This document shows, one piece after another, positions 44,397 to 53,145 of a stretch of 64,000 bases of DNA. Each line of letters starts with the position of its first letter. Position 1 is the stretch's first letter. Under the pieces are notes generated by a model, which made no database searches, was not told where the DNA came from, and saw only the letters and a list, made by a program, of their open reading frames with translations. Origin of the DNA: an uncultured Bacteroidales bacterium (lineage in GTDB: Bacteria > Bacteroidota > Bacteroidia > Bacteroidales > UBA932); assembly GCA_934691625.1 (NCBI GenBank), contig CAKUTA010000008.1, positions 27,237 to 91,236 of the forward strand. Reading direction: 5' to 3'. The position numbers were made by a program, and so were the translations under genes.

Positions 44397-44852
44397 CTAC
44401 TCTCCGCGCTCCATTTCGCGGCGGATGTCCTTCTCCTTGATGGTCTGACGCTTGTCGTACTGCTTCTTGCCCCGTGCAAGAGCTATGTTCAGCTTGGCAT
44501 AACCGTTTTCAGATATAAAGAGCCTTACCGCAACTATGGTGAGGCCCTTTTCCTTTACTTTCTGCTGAAGATGTATAAGCTCACGCTTCTGCAGCAGCAG
44601 CTTGCGGTCGCGCAAAGGTGCATGCTGCCCCCATGAGCCCCATGCATAAAGAGCGATATTGATTCCGCGGACATAGAGCTGACCTTTATCGAAATAGCAG
44701 AATGCATCCGACATTGACGCCCTGCCGGCGCGGATTGACTTTATTTCTGTTCCGTACAGGACAATCCCGGCAGTATAGTTCTCCAGGAACTCGTAGTCAA
44801 ACGATGCCCTCTTATTATTTATATTGACCCTGCTCTTTTTCTCTTTCGCCAT
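44397..44852 (-). CDS. smpB: SsrA-binding protein
   Basis: This 151-residue protein binds tmRNA and brings it to stalled ribosomes for trans-translation. Family features are [12 protein letters not shown] at the start, [18 protein letters not shown], and a C-terminal basic tail [17 protein letters not shown] that reads the empty mRNA channel. It is a single gene, divergent from miaA and convergent with metK. A -7 box TAAATTTG (complement of 44881-44888) lies 29 bp upstream of the start. Confidence 0.96.
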   Translation of the reverse strand: MAKEKKSRVNINNKRASFDYEFLENYTAGIVLYGTEIKSIRAGRASMSDAFCYFDKGQLYVRGINIALYAWGSWGQHAPLRDRKLLLQKRELIHLQQKVKEKGLTIVAVRLFISENGYAKLNIALARGKKQYDKRQTIKEKDIRREMERGE

Positions 44853-44880
44853 AATGTTATCCCCTCAAAACAAATTTCCA

Positions 44881-44900
44881 CAAATTTATCGCTAATTTTG
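44881..44900. promoter_or_regulatory. Divergent -7 boxes for smpB and miaA
   Basis: CAAATTTA (44881-44888) is TAAATTTG on the minus strand for smpB, and TAATTTTG (44893-44900) serves miaA on the plus strand. The miaA transcript would begin with AGAAGTTGTTTAAATTT, resembling the start of the other dispersed GAAACTGTTTTGAA-type elements. Confidence 0.5.
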
Positions 44901-44957
44901 CACAAACCGAGAAGTTGTTTAAATTTTTAAGAAGAGAAGACAACAAATTTATCAGAA

Positions 44958-45974
44958 ATGCCCATAAAGAATCCATACGGAAACATGATGATTGCAGATC
45001 TGCCTGAGCCTGAGACCGTCCGGGCGGAAGATCTGATGAAACTCATTGACAATAAAAGCATTGACCTTATATGCGTGTTGGGGCCTACAGCCTCAGGGAA
45101 AACAAGGTATGCGGTAGAGCTGGCACGGAAGCTGAACCGCCTCAGAAGCGGGGAACGCACTGACGGGGATCAAAGTACCGAATGCATATCGGACATGAGT
45201 GCCGGAGCGGAGATCCTGTCCGGAGACTCGAGGCAGGTCTATAGGGGCATGGATATTGGCACAGGAAAGGATCTGAGCGAATATGGAGAGATTCCTTATC
45301 ATCTGATAGACATCGTGGACGCCGGAACCAGATTCGACCTGTATCAGTACCAGAAGGCTTTCGAAGCGGCATATAAGGACATCTGCAGCCGTGGCGGCAT
45401 ACCCATATTATGCGGAGGCTCAGGGCTTTACCTGGAGGCCGCCACTTGTGGGTATGCCCTTCCTGATGTTCCGCCGTCACCGGAGCTGAGAGCCAGGCTG
45501 GAGGAAAAGTCCACAGAAGAGCTCATATCAATGCTGGCCTCACTGAAGCCGCTTCATAACAAGACGGACTTCGACACGAGGAAAAGGCTCATCAGAGCGC
45601 TGGAAATCGCGATATACCAGAAAGAGCACCCGGTAGAGAACACCAGCTATCTTCCGAAGAATACATATTATATAGGCACCCTGGTTTCACGGGAGGAAAG
45701 GAACAGACGCATAGATACCAGGCTGGATGCCAGGATTGCAGAGGGCATGGCAGATGAGGTGCGCAGACTGCTTGACAGAGGCATCCCGGCAGAAAATCTC
45801 ACCTATTATGGACTTGAATATAAATTCGTTACACAATATGTTCTGGGAGTTCTGTCTCTCGATGAGATGAAGACGCTTCTGGGCAATGCCATACATCAGT
45901 TCGCAAAGCGCCAGATGACATGGTTCCGAGGAATGGAACGCAAGGGCATCCGTATCCACTGGGTCGAACCTTGA
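44958..45974 (+). CDS. miaA: tRNA dimethylallyltransferase
   Basis: MiaA transfers an isopentenyl group to A37 of UNN-reading tRNAs. Motifs are the P-loop GPTASGKT (42-49), SGDSRQVYRGMDIGTGK, LCGGSGLYLEA and RQMTWFRG. The 338-residue product has a ~26-residue N-terminal extension before MKLIDNKSIDLICVLG (an alternative start at 45036) and a 23-residue hydrophilic insert at 61-83, between the P-loop helix and the conserved SGDSRQVY block, where the family has none. Transcribed from its own -7 box; the gene downstream converges. Confidence 0.92.
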   Translation: MPIKNPYGNMMIADLPEPETVRAEDLMKLIDNKSIDLICVLGPTASGKTRYAVELARKLNRLRSGERTDGDQSTECISDMSAGAEILSGDSRQVYRGMDIGTGKDLSEYGEIPYHLIDIVDAGTRFDLYQYQKAFEAAYKDICSRGGIPILCGGSGLYLEAATCGYALPDVPPSPELRARLEEKSTEELISMLASLKPLHNKTDFDTRKRLIRALEIAIYQKEHPVENTSYLPKNTYYIGTLVSREERNRRIDTRLDARIAEGMADEVRRLLDRGIPAENLTYYGLEYKFVTQYVLGVLSLDEMKTLLGNAIHQFAKRQMTWFRGMERKGIRIHWVEP

Positions 45975-46004
45975 CAGCTACTATCTGGATATATTTTATA
46001 TTAA

Positions 46005-46078
46005 TCATCTGAATATCAAGCTATTGACTTTTTCAAAATCCACAAAACATAGACTTTGAAAAACGTCAATTAATTACA
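46005..46078. repeat. Dispersed nested-hairpin repeat, copy C (diverged)
   Basis: The centre TTTTTCAAAATC ... GACTTTGAAAAACG aligns with copy B, with GAATATCAAG on the left resembling the outer arm of copy E. It lies between the convergent miaA and trmB and may double as a terminator. Confidence 0.55.
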
Positions 46079-46129
46079 CACCAGACAATTAGCATCCAGA
46101 GCCAGCTAGTGCACATTCAATGCGCCATA

Positions 46130-46987
46130 CTATTCATCTGCAGAAGCCGTATGGACCGTATGACCTGGCAAGAAACGTGGAGCTTCAGCGGCACGCCACC
46201 AGGCGGCATCGAAGTCAGGATAGGCATACGGCCCTTCATGGTCTATAGTGAAAGCGATATAGTTTATCTTGAATCCCTGCGAAAGGAAATTCTGTTCATA
46301 GAATGTCTGCACCTCGAACAATGCATCTACAGCCGCCTTTCCGCACACAGAAGAGAATTCCGAAGAATACAGGGATGCGGCATCTGCCCCATAAAGGTCT
46401 GACGTGGAAGCCAGGACATGGAGATGGCTCGCCTCGCATACCGCTTTCGTATATTCATACAGGAATGTGCTGTCCGTCTTCAGATGGACAATGCCACCAG
46501 GCTTCAGGAAGTGGCGGTAGCGTTCCAGGAACATCGGGCTTGTAAGACGGCTGTTCTCGCTCTTCATCTGTGGATCAGAGAATGTTAGCCATATCTCCGA
46601 GATCTCGCCAGAAGCGAAGAAAGCCTCGATAAACTCGATGCGAGTGCGCAGGAACGCCACGTTAGGCAGACTGTTTTCAGTAGCGTATTTCGCTCCTTTC
46701 CACAGCCTTGCGCCCTTTATGTCCACACCGATATAGTTCACGTCCGGATGCCTCTCGGCAAGCGCAGTCGTGTATTCACCCTTCCCGCAGCCAAGCTCCA
46801 GCACTATCGGGCAGTTCCTTCCGTGAAACATCATTTCATTCCAATGTCCCTTCACCGGATGATCCTTAAGGTTCAGCGGAGTCCATGCTTCACCCTCCTT
46901 CCTGTCCAGAACCTCCTCCGAGGCCGGCTGAAGCAGGCATGAGAAAGTCTCGTTCTCGCTGAACTTCTTTAATTTTCCATGTCCCAT
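46130..46987 (-). CDS. trmB: tRNA (guanine-N7-)-methyltransferase
   Basis: TrmB methylates G46 of tRNA using SAM. The 285-residue protein has the SAM loop LELGCGKGEY (63-72), IGVDIKGARLWKGAKYA, and LTFSDPQMKSEN at the place of the usual FPDPWPKKRH substrate motif, a form common in this phylum. GGIVHLKTDS follows. It lies 4 bp after gldH, the last gene in the holB-psp1-gldH-trmB string, where the grouping is housekeeping rather than functional. The C-terminus is ~30 residues longer than in E. coli. Confidence 0.92.
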   Translation of the reverse strand: MGHGKLKKFSENETFSCLLQPASEEVLDRKEGEAWTPLNLKDHPVKGHWNEMMFHGRNCPIVLELGCGKGEYTTALAERHPDVNYIGVDIKGARLWKGAKYATENSLPNVAFLRTRIEFIEAFFASGEISEIWLTFSDPQMKSENSRLTSPMFLERYRHFLKPGGIVHLKTDSTFLYEYTKAVCEASHLHVLASTSDLYGADAASLYSSEFSSVCGKAAVDALFEVQTFYEQNFLSQGFKINYIAFTIDHEGPYAYPDFDAAWWRAAEAPRFLPGHTVHTASADE

Positions 46988-46991
46988 ACTA

Positions 46992-47453
46992 TTAAAAGCT
47001 TTCTTTCACGATCCTGACACCCATCCCGGTAATTCCGTATTTGCGCAATGTGTCTTCAGGCACCTTCACATAAATCTTCCATTCCCCATGCCTTTCAGGA
47101 ACCAGATTCCTGCCAATGCTGTATATCAATGCCTTGTCATAATATGAGGAATCCGCCATGCTGTTCCTTCCCAGCACAATGTTGTTTTCAAACACCTGTC
47201 CATCAGGTGATTCCCACAGAATATCCACAGGCATTGATCTGAAACCGGAAAATTTCCTGTCAATGCATGACAATGCCGAAATCAGGGAAACATTGTACGA
47301 TGACAATGAATCTGTCATGTCCGCATTGAATACATAGCGTCCGTAGGCATCACGCGAAGCATTCCTGACGAACTGCTCGGAACTGGCTGGTGCAGAACAT
47401 GACTGAACCGCCACAAGCAGCATCAGAAGCAGATATAGAAGTCTGCTATTCAT
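46992..47453 (-). CDS. gldH: GldH-family lipoprotein
   Basis: The start at 47453 (MNSRLLYLL) gives a 153-residue lipoprotein with VAVQSC (Cys19), and its ATG overlaps the psp1 stop by 8 bp. The pattern SEQFVRNA ... WKIYVKVPEDTL ... ITGMGVRI is that of GldH, a lipoprotein required for gliding and type IX secretion in Flavobacterium but retained in non-gliding Bacteroidales with unclear role. The order psp1-gldH is a standard Bacteroidota pairing. A longer ORF upstream to 47729 is only a shadow of psp1. Confidence 0.85.
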   Translation of the reverse strand: MNSRLLYLLLMLLVAVQSCSAPASSEQFVRNASRDAYGRYVFNADMTDSLSSYNVSLISALSCIDRKFSGFRSMPVDILWESPDGQVFENNIVLGRNSMADSSYYDKALIYSIGRNLVPERHGEWKIYVKVPEDTLRKYGITGMGVRIVKESF

Positions 47454-48786
47454 TGCTTTCTGCCGGCCCCTCCTGCCGAGGCCGTCTCTGGCTGCCGTTC
47501 TGGCGTCTGTCACGCTGGTTTCCACGCCCTGATGCATCGCGGCGTCCCTGGTCGTTTCTGCGAGGACCGCGCTGACGTGTGGCGTTCTGCACTGGCTGAG
47601 CATCCTGCGGGGCTGCATCTGCAGGTGCAGCGGATGTATTCTGACGAGGCTTGTCGTCACGCCTCTGACGGTTCTGGGCACGGCGTTTCTTGCGTCCTGG
47701 AGAATCGAAACGTGTGATGCTGTCATCACCTACAGCAGTGATAAACTCAGGCACCTCAGGCTCCGGTTCGCTCTTAAGAGATTCCGGCTTGACGCCGTTA
47801 TGGTTCATCTTTATGATTTCCCGGACCTCCGATGCTGCCAGAGGGAAAAGATTCGCCAGCGATCCCTTGTCATAGGAAAAGTACATCACTTCCTTAAGGA
47901 TATCCGTCTTCATCAGGTATGCAAGACCATCCTGGAATTCAAGAGGTTCGGAGACACGTGGTATCCTGGACTGCGCATCCATGTATGTAGCTACCTCATA
48001 ATTCAGGCAGCATTTGAGCTTGCCGCACTGGCCCGCAAGTTTCTGCGGATTAAGCGACAGGTCCTGGCAACGTGCAGCCGCTGTAGTTATCGACTTGAAA
48101 TTGGTGATATAGTTGGCGCAGCAGAGCTCGCGTCCGCAGATGCCAAGTCCTCCGATAAGGCCGGCCTCCTGGCGCGCACCTATCTGCTTCATCTCTATAC
48201 GGATACGGAATTCCTCGGCAAAGACCTTGATGAGCTGGCGGAAATCCACACGTCCGTCGGCAATGTAATAGAAAATCGCCTTGGTGCCATCGCCCTGGAA
48301 CTCGACATCCCCGATTTTCATATCAAGGCCAAGCTCCACGGCAATCTGACGAGCACGTATCATCGTCTCCTGCTCGCGTGCTATCGCCTCCTGCCACTTC
48401 TCGATATCGAGAGCCTTCGCCTTCCTGTAGATCTTCTTGAACTCTGTATTGGCGGGGTCAATGCCCTTGCACTTCATCTGGCGGCCGACAATCGGGCCTT
48501 CCAGAGTCACAATCCCGAGGTCGTGTCCGCTCTGGGCTTCCACAATCACCAGATCGCCCATCTTGACACTCTGTCCGGAGGCATTGACATATATGCCTTT
48601 ACGCGTATTCTTGAATCTTATCTCGAACAGGTCCGAGTACTGTCCCTGGGTGATGCCCTTGAGCCAGTTATAGTCTTCCAGCTTGCAGCAGCCTCTGCGA
48701 TAGGTGCAGTTCAGCTCGTCATTGCTGTCGCGTGTCACCGTGCAGCCGCGGCTGCAGTCAAACTGTATATTTTCGTTGCTATCCAT
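47446..48786 (-). CDS. PSP1-domain protein (RicT/YaaT-like)
   Basis: The ATG at 48786 (MDSNENIQF) is chosen over a TTG at 48810; the product is 446 residues. A PSP1 domain spans ~15-290 with Cys motifs RGCCKLE, GLGICGRELCCANY and CGKLKCCLNYE that coordinate Fe-S clusters in the Bacillus Ric complex. Residues from ~345 to the end are Arg/Gln/Asn/Pro-rich and disordered (GRKKRRAQNRQRRDD), suggesting RNA binding. In Bacillus, RicT directs RNase Y maturation of mRNAs; a related role in RNA processing is inferred. The tail length varies widely in this family. Confidence 0.88.
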   Translation of the reverse strand: MDSNENIQFDCSRGCTVTRDSNDELNCTYRRGCCKLEDYNWLKGITQGQYSDLFEIRFKNTRKGIYVNASGQSVKMGDLVIVEAQSGHDLGIVTLEGPIVGRQMKCKGIDPANTEFKKIYRKAKALDIEKWQEAIAREQETMIRARQIAVELGLDMKIGDVEFQGDGTKAIFYYIADGRVDFRQLIKVFAEEFRIRIEMKQIGARQEAGLIGGLGICGRELCCANYITNFKSITTAAARCQDLSLNPQKLAGQCGKLKCCLNYEVATYMDAQSRIPRVSEPLEFQDGLAYLMKTDILKEVMYFSYDKGSLANLFPLAASEVREIIKMNHNGVKPESLKSEPEPEVPEFITAVGDDSITRFDSPGRKKRRAQNRQRRDDKPRQNTSAAPADAAPQDAQPVQNATRQRGPRRNDQGRRDASGRGNQRDRRQNGSQRRPRQEGPAESNE

Positions 48787-49062
48787 CTCACTTCTATATT
48801 TTGTCCGCAAGCCGCGTGCGACTTACTTGATTATCCTCTTTCTCGCTCTTCAATGTCCCTTGCCCTTCGCGCTGGGTCTTCCGTTACCCTCTCCCTGCTT
48901 CCCTCTCCTCGGGAGAGGGACTTCCTCACTTCTATATTTTGTCCGCAAGCCGCGTGCGACTTACTTAGTTATCTTCATTCTCGCTCTTCAATGCCCCTTG
49001 CCCCTCGCGCATTGTCTTTCATTACCCTCTCCCCGCTTCCCTCTCCTCATCTTCTTCAGCTC
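48787..49062. repeat. 138-bp tandem duplication between psp1 and holB
   Basis: CTCACTTCTATATTTTGTCC starts at both 48787 and 48925, and the flanking sequence (CGCAAGCCGCGTGCGACTTACTT, CTCGCTCTTCAATG, CCCTTGCCC, CTCTCC) repeats with scattered differences. The first unit carries the palindrome CCCTCTCC-tcg-GGAGAGGG; the second runs into the holB stop (49056-49058). Each unit ends, on the minus strand, with the same 20 bp that precede the psp1 start codon, so the psp1 leader is duplicated. Confidence 0.8.
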
Positions 49063-50162
49063 ACAAACAGGCGGTTGACCATGTTGGTGAAGACGATCTT
49101 CTGATTCACATTGCGCACTATCAGCGAATTCGCCTTGGTTATCGCAGCCAATGCCCTCTGGCAGAAAGCCGGGCCACAACGCCTTGCCGCATCCTCATAG
49201 AACGCTTTATCTTCCGGACGTATCCCTGCAATATCAGGCATATTCTGCTGAAGCATATATATCTTCCTGACGCAATCCCCTGCAAATTTACAAAAAGCTT
49301 TCTGTTTCTCACGGGAATCCAATGCAGCTATCGCCTCTCCGGTCTCCAGGACAGACAGATAATTCCTGGCAAGAACTCCATCCATCAGCTGCATGAACGT
49401 ATCCATCATCTCTACATTCTCATCTCTCTCTGCAAGACTCCTGATAGCATTGCCAATGCTTCCCGACGCAAATTCCGCAGCATACCTTGCCGCCTCCATA
49501 TCCACACCGGTCCATCTCGGCAATGCCGCAGCGATCTCATCCTTCTGCGCAGGCATTACCCTTATAAGCTGGCAGCGCGAGCGTATTGTCTTGAGCACAC
49601 GTTCCGGCTGATGCGTCACGAACAGGAACAATGTCTTTTCGGACGGCTCCTCCACGATTTTCAGCAGCCTGTTGGCAGCCTCCTGGTTCATCTTTTCAGG
49701 CAGCCATATCACGACAGCCCTGTATCCGTCAGAGAATGAGGACAATGACAGCTCATTCAGGATATTCTTCGCATCAGCCACGGATATGGAAGAGGCTTTC
49801 TTCTCAATTTCCAGCGTCTCGTAAAGCTCGTTCTCCATGAAGAACGGATTTCTGACGAAAAGCTCGCGCCACTTCTGTATAAACGATGATGATGTCACCT
49901 TGTCCCCTGCAACAGGAAACACAAAATGCAGATCAGGATATATGAGCTTCCCTATCTGGTTGCATGACGGGCACACACCACAAGAATCACCGTCATGGCG
50001 GTTCCGGCAGTTAAGATATTGCATGAAAGCCACAATCAGCGCCAATGCGCCACACCCTTCGTTCTCATGAAACATGATGGCATGCGGGACACGGCCGCTG
50101 TCAGCCATCCTGACAAGAGCTTCCTTTACATCCGCGTTACCTATGACATCCGAGAATTTCAC
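49056..50162 (-). CDS. holB: DNA polymerase III subunit delta'
   Basis: The 368-residue clamp-loader subunit uses a GTG start overlapping the polyprenyl synthase stop by four bases. A zinc module is formed by Cys52, Cys61, Cys64 and Cys67 (NCRNRHDGDSCGVCPSC). The P-loop position reads NEGCGALAL, lacking the Gly-Lys-Thr, as expected for a delta' that does not hydrolyse ATP. RLLKIVEEPSEKTLFLFVTH is the conserved central block. Together with psp1 and gldH downstream it forms the usual Bacteroidota order. Confidence 0.9.
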   Translation of the reverse strand: MKFSDVIGNADVKEALVRMADSGRVPHAIMFHENEGCGALALIVAFMQYLNCRNRHDGDSCGVCPSCNQIGKLIYPDLHFVFPVAGDKVTSSSFIQKWRELFVRNPFFMENELYETLEIEKKASSISVADAKNILNELSLSSFSDGYRAVVIWLPEKMNQEAANRLLKIVEEPSEKTLFLFVTHQPERVLKTIRSRCQLIRVMPAQKDEIAAALPRWTGVDMEAARYAAEFASGSIGNAIRSLAERDENVEMMDTFMQLMDGVLARNYLSVLETGEAIAALDSREKQKAFCKFAGDCVRKIYMLQQNMPDIAGIRPEDKAFYEDAARRCGPAFCQRALAAITKANSLIVRNVNQKIVFTNMVNRLFVS

Positions 50163-51142
50163 GATTTTCTCTCTGCTGTAAATTTTGCAATATCTGACAG
50201 CATTCCTGCCTCACGGACATCACCAAGAGGCCTGAGAGCTATCCTGGCATTGTCCACATACTCTCCAAGGCGCATCTCCGCATACTCCAGCCCGCCGTTC
50301 TCTTTCACGAAAGACACTATCTCCTGCTGATAATCAGGATGTTCCTCTATATTGCAGACCATCCGCCTTATTTCCTTCGCCCTATCCTCGCCAGCGTTCG
50401 CCAATGCCCCCAGAAGCGGAAGCGTTATCTTCCGTTCCTTCAGATCCAGCCCAGCAGGCTTACCAGTAGCAGCATTGTCCTCGTAATCGAAGATGTCGTC
50501 CTTTATCTGGAAAGCAAGTCCAAGGCATCTGGCATAAGTCCGCACAGCCTTGGTCTTTTCTTCAGAAGCCCCCACAGATATTGCCGCAGCCGCAGCCGCA
50601 GCCACGAAAAGCGATGCCGTCTTGTTATAGATTATCTTATAATAGTCCTGCTCCATCGTGTCGCCGGTATCCGCTTTCTGAAGCTGAAGCAGCTCGCCCT
50701 CGGCAAGGTCTGAAAGGGTAGCCGAGAATATGCGTATCACTTTCGACGACGAGTTGGCGCTGGCAAGTATGTTCTCCATTCCTTTCACCAGCCAGTAGTC
50801 TCCCAGCAGGACAGATGCTCGTCCGCCCAGAAGCGACATCACAGTAGGCACTCCGCGGCGCATAGGGCTGCCATCTGCGACATCATCATGCAGCAGTGTG
50901 GCATTATGCAGAAGCTCCACAGCGGAGCCATACAGCAATGTATCCTCTGTGACAAAACCGCCGGAGCAGGCTCTTGCGGCAAGCAGGCATAATACCGGGC
51001 GCACCTGCTTCCCTGAATGCGCCATGACTGTACGATTGGTCTTGTCCAGCAACGCGATATCGCTGGATAAAGACTTGCGCATAAGCGCATTGACTTTCTC
51101 CAGATCCTGCTTAAGATATTCCTTTATACTGCCGTAATCCAT
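50159..51142 (-). CDS. Polyprenyl diphosphate synthase
   Basis: The 327-residue all-alpha prenyltransferase condenses isopentenyl diphosphate units to a long chain, most likely for the menaquinone side chain. First Asp-rich motif DDVAD is at 86-90 (LLHDDVADGSPMRRG) and the second DDIFD at 215-219 (FQIKDDIFDYED). The residues before the first motif lack bulky aromatics close to DDxxD, consistent with long-chain (heptaprenyl to octaprenyl or longer) products. The gene is coupled by a 4-bp overlap to holB. Confidence 0.9.
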   Translation of the reverse strand: MDYGSIKEYLKQDLEKVNALMRKSLSSDIALLDKTNRTVMAHSGKQVRPVLCLLAARACSGGFVTEDTLLYGSAVELLHNATLLHDDVADGSPMRRGVPTVMSLLGGRASVLLGDYWLVKGMENILASANSSSKVIRIFSATLSDLAEGELLQLQKADTGDTMEQDYYKIIYNKTASLFVAAAAAAAISVGASEEKTKAVRTYARCLGLAFQIKDDIFDYEDNAATGKPAGLDLKERKITLPLLGALANAGEDRAKEIRRMVCNIEEHPDYQQEIVSFVKENGGLEYAEMRLGEYVDNARIALRPLGDVREAGMLSDIAKFTAERKS

Positions 51143-51177
51143 CCTTCAATAAATTCCATCCTCGATCTTCCCTTCAA

Positions 51178-51723
51178 CTAAATTCCGGCCGTAAGTTCCC
51201 GGACAAGTTCATCCACCGTGCGAGGAAACGCTATCATACCGCGGGATTCCCTATCCAGCATGCCGGTCTGCACATAAAAGTCCAGAAGGTCAATGAACTT
51301 GTCATAAAATCCTCCGATATTCAGCGCGAACACCTTTCCGTCATACTTATGCAGCTTGGCCAGGGTCAATGTCTCCACCAACTCGTCCAGAGTCCCTATA
51401 CCGCCAGGCAATGCCACGGCAGCGCATGTGCCTTCGCGCATCTTCTCCTTCCTCCCGGACATAGTATCAGTCCATACCACCTCATCCAGCCCATCATAGA
51501 CAAACTGTTCCATGAAGCGCGGAATGATTCCTATGTGGTGTCCACCACATTCAGAGACAGTCCTGGACACCACGCCCATCGTTCCTTTTACAGTACCTCC
51601 GGACACTATCGTATAGCCTTTCTTTACCGCAGCATGTACGAACGCCTCCGCAGCCGCATTATATGCCGGGTCAATGTCACTGCTGGCCGAGCAGAATATC
51701 ACTATTTTCCTATCTTCCGCCAT
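51178..51723 (-). CDS. LOG-family (TIGR00730) nucleotide phosphoribohydrolase
   Basis: The 181-residue Rossmann-like protein carries SGGTVKGTMG (41-50), SGRKEKM (89-95) and the signature PGGIGTLDE (106-114), which build the active site that hydrolyses nucleoside 5'-monophosphates such as cytokinin ribotides to base and ribose-5-phosphate. In bacteria these proteins probably take part in nucleotide salvage or detoxification. It lies 35 bp downstream of the polyprenyl synthase start region, between that gene and an outer-membrane barrel gene two bases upstream. Confidence 0.9.
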   Translation of the reverse strand: MAEDRKIVIFCSASSDIDPAYNAAAEAFVHAAVKKGYTIVSGGTVKGTMGVVSRTVSECGGHHIGIIPRFMEQFVYDGLDEVVWTDTMSGRKEKMREGTCAAVALPGGIGTLDELVETLTLAKLHKYDGKVFALNIGGFYDKFIDLLDFYVQTGMLDRESRGMIAFPRTVDELVRELTAGI

Positions 51724-51724
51724 A

Positions 51725-52390
51725 CTAGAACATGAATGCCAATGAGAATGTCACACCATTGAAGTTACGCCCGTCCTTGAATGCATTCTTCACAGTTTCC
51801 CCTACATCGTTCATCTTTCCGCTCTCCGAATACAGCGAGCCGAAATTCCAGAAATATTTCACGGAGAACTGGATTTTCCAGATATCTATTCCGGCACCGA
51901 GACCAAGGCCATATTCCCAGCGGGACATGCATGCGCCCTTGAACGAGCTGGACTTGATAGGAGCAGCCTCAGCCTCATATCTCTTGGCCTTGGCGAACAG
52001 CCCATATCCTATAAACGGCTCTGCGAAAACATATGGTCTGAAAGCCACGAGATCCGGCCCCCACTGCACCTGCACAGGGACTTCCAGATAAGACGCCCTG
52101 GCGTCAAGCCTGAACTTTTCAGGACCGATATCGCTGAGCTTTGTTCCCTTGGACTGAAGCAGAACTGACGGCTGCACTGCGAACCCGTATGCTATCGGAA
52201 GCTCCGCAGTAAGCCCGACATGATATCTGCCGATGGAGCTGGCATCCACATTCTTCGCATTGGAGGAAGATGATGTGAAGCCTGCCACAACTCCAGCCCT
52301 TGCCTTGTCACGGTTTCCGGCAACGGCATTGAAAGATAATGACAATGCGGCCAGAACAGCCGCAGCTGCCATGAATATTCTCCTGGACAT
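51725..52390 (-). CDS. Outer-membrane beta-barrel protein (PorT-like)
   Basis: The 221-residue protein has a signal peptide (cleaved after NAVAG), then alternating amphipathic strands such as RYHVGLTAELPIAYGF, ASYLEVPVQVQWG and FRPYVFAEPFIGYGLF, ending GVTFSLAFMF with a terminal Phe typical of outer-membrane barrels. This is the PorT/beta-barrel family found throughout Bacteroidota. The ligand or role is not known. It lies two bases before the LOG gene start and 12 bp after trxA. Confidence 0.8.
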   Translation of the reverse strand: MSRRIFMAAAAVLAALSLSFNAVAGNRDKARAGVVAGFTSSSSNAKNVDASSIGRYHVGLTAELPIAYGFAVQPSVLLQSKGTKLSDIGPEKFRLDARASYLEVPVQVQWGPDLVAFRPYVFAEPFIGYGLFAKAKRYEAEAAPIKSSSFKGACMSRWEYGLGLGAGIDIWKIQFSVKYFWNFGSLYSESGKMNDVGETVKNAFKDGRNFNGVTFSLAFMF

Positions 52391-52402
52391 GATTTCCGTC
52401 TT

Positions 52403-52717
52403 TTAGAGCAATGCGTCTATCTTGGCGGTGATTTCAGACTTAGGCACAGCGCCGACAAGACGGTCCACCATTTTCCCGTCCTTGAAGAAAAGAAGCGTAG
52501 GGATGCTTCTGATGCCGAACTGCATGGCAATCTCCTCGCAGTCATCCACATTGCACTTGGAGATTTCAGCCTTGCCGGCATACTCCGATGCCACCTCTTC
52601 CACTACCGGTGCAAGAGCACGGCACGGACCGCACCATGTAGCCCAGAAATCCACTACTACCGGAAGTGCTCCGGAAACGATATCAGAGAAATTCTCGTTT
52701 GTAACAACTTTTGCCAT
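52403..52717 (-). CDS. trxA: Thioredoxin
   Basis: The ATG at 52717 gives a 104-residue cytoplasmic thioredoxin with active site WCGPC (28-32), the cis-proline region RSIPTL, and DFWATWCGPC context matching TrxA. It reduces protein disulphides with electrons from thioredoxin reductase. A -7 box TATGTTTG (complement of 52743-52750) lies 26 bp upstream, immediately after the terminator of the efflux operon, so it starts its own transcript reading into the barrel and LOG genes. Confidence 0.95.
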   Translation of the reverse strand: MAKVVTNENFSDIVSGALPVVVDFWATWCGPCRALAPVVEEVASEYAGKAEISKCNVDDCEEIAMQFGIRSIPTLLFFKDGKMVDRLVGAVPKSEITAKIDALL

Positions 52718-52760
52718 AATCAAATCTGTTTTTATCAATTTACAAACATACAAAAAAATA

Positions 52761-52807
52761 TTGACTTTCGGAATATATGGTCAAGCCATATCTATCCCGA
52801 AAGTCAA
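52761..52807 (-). terminator. Terminator of the tolC-adaptor-RND-PG0541 operon
   Basis: TTGACTTTCGG (52761-52771) pairs with CCGAAAGTCAA (52797-52807), with an inner ATATGG/CCATAT stem. On the minus strand it is followed by ATATTTTTTTG. Confidence 0.8.
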
Positions 52808-52830
52808 CTATCTATGTATAAGCGTATTGC

Positions 52831-53124
52831 CTAGAATGCCTGGTCGGCGCTCCAGACGAAGGCACGGAGACCGAGATCCGGTGTCGCGTCATCCTTTGCC
52901 TTGAGATCATCAAGAATAGCCTTCACCTTGTCCTCCTGTACGAAAGCCAGGATGGCATGATTCTGCACAGGCCATGCATGGTTGCCATAATGCGGCTCAC
53001 CGTCAACAGAACCGCGCCCGTCAATATCCTGCCAGCGGGTGAAGCCCCTCTGCGCATGAGCGTCAAGCACTTCCACGATTTCCTCGTTGTATGCCTGGTT
53101 GTATGATATGAATATTGCTTTCAT
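52831..53124 (-). CDS. PG0541-type transporter-associated protein
   Basis: The ATG at 53124 (MKAIFISYN) gives a 97-residue PII-like small cytoplasmic protein. The sequence AIFISYNQAYNEEIVEVLDAH and LAFVQEDKVKAIL matches the short proteins that follow RND efflux genes in Bacteroidota (named after Porphyromonas PG0541). By analogy with PII-like proteins it might sense a small molecule and adjust the transporter, but no function has been shown to my knowledge. It is the last gene of the efflux operon, 21 bp after the RND gene. Confidence 0.75.
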   Translation of the reverse strand: MKAIFISYNQAYNEEIVEVLDAHAQRGFTRWQDIDGRGSVDGEPHYGNHAWPVQNHAILAFVQEDKVKAILDDLKAKDDATPDLGLRAFVWSADQAF

Positions 53125-53145
53125 TGTATTCAATATTTTAACTGA

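Noticed and set aside
46992..47729. Longer form of gldH with ~92 extra N-terminal residues
   Set aside because: The extension overlaps psp1 and would hide a perfect lipoprotein signal at MNSRLL (47453).
47800..49104. A 434-codon plus-strand ORF opposite psp1
   Set aside because: psp1 has conserved cysteine motifs on the minus strand; the plus-strand frame is a shadow extended through the tandem repeat.
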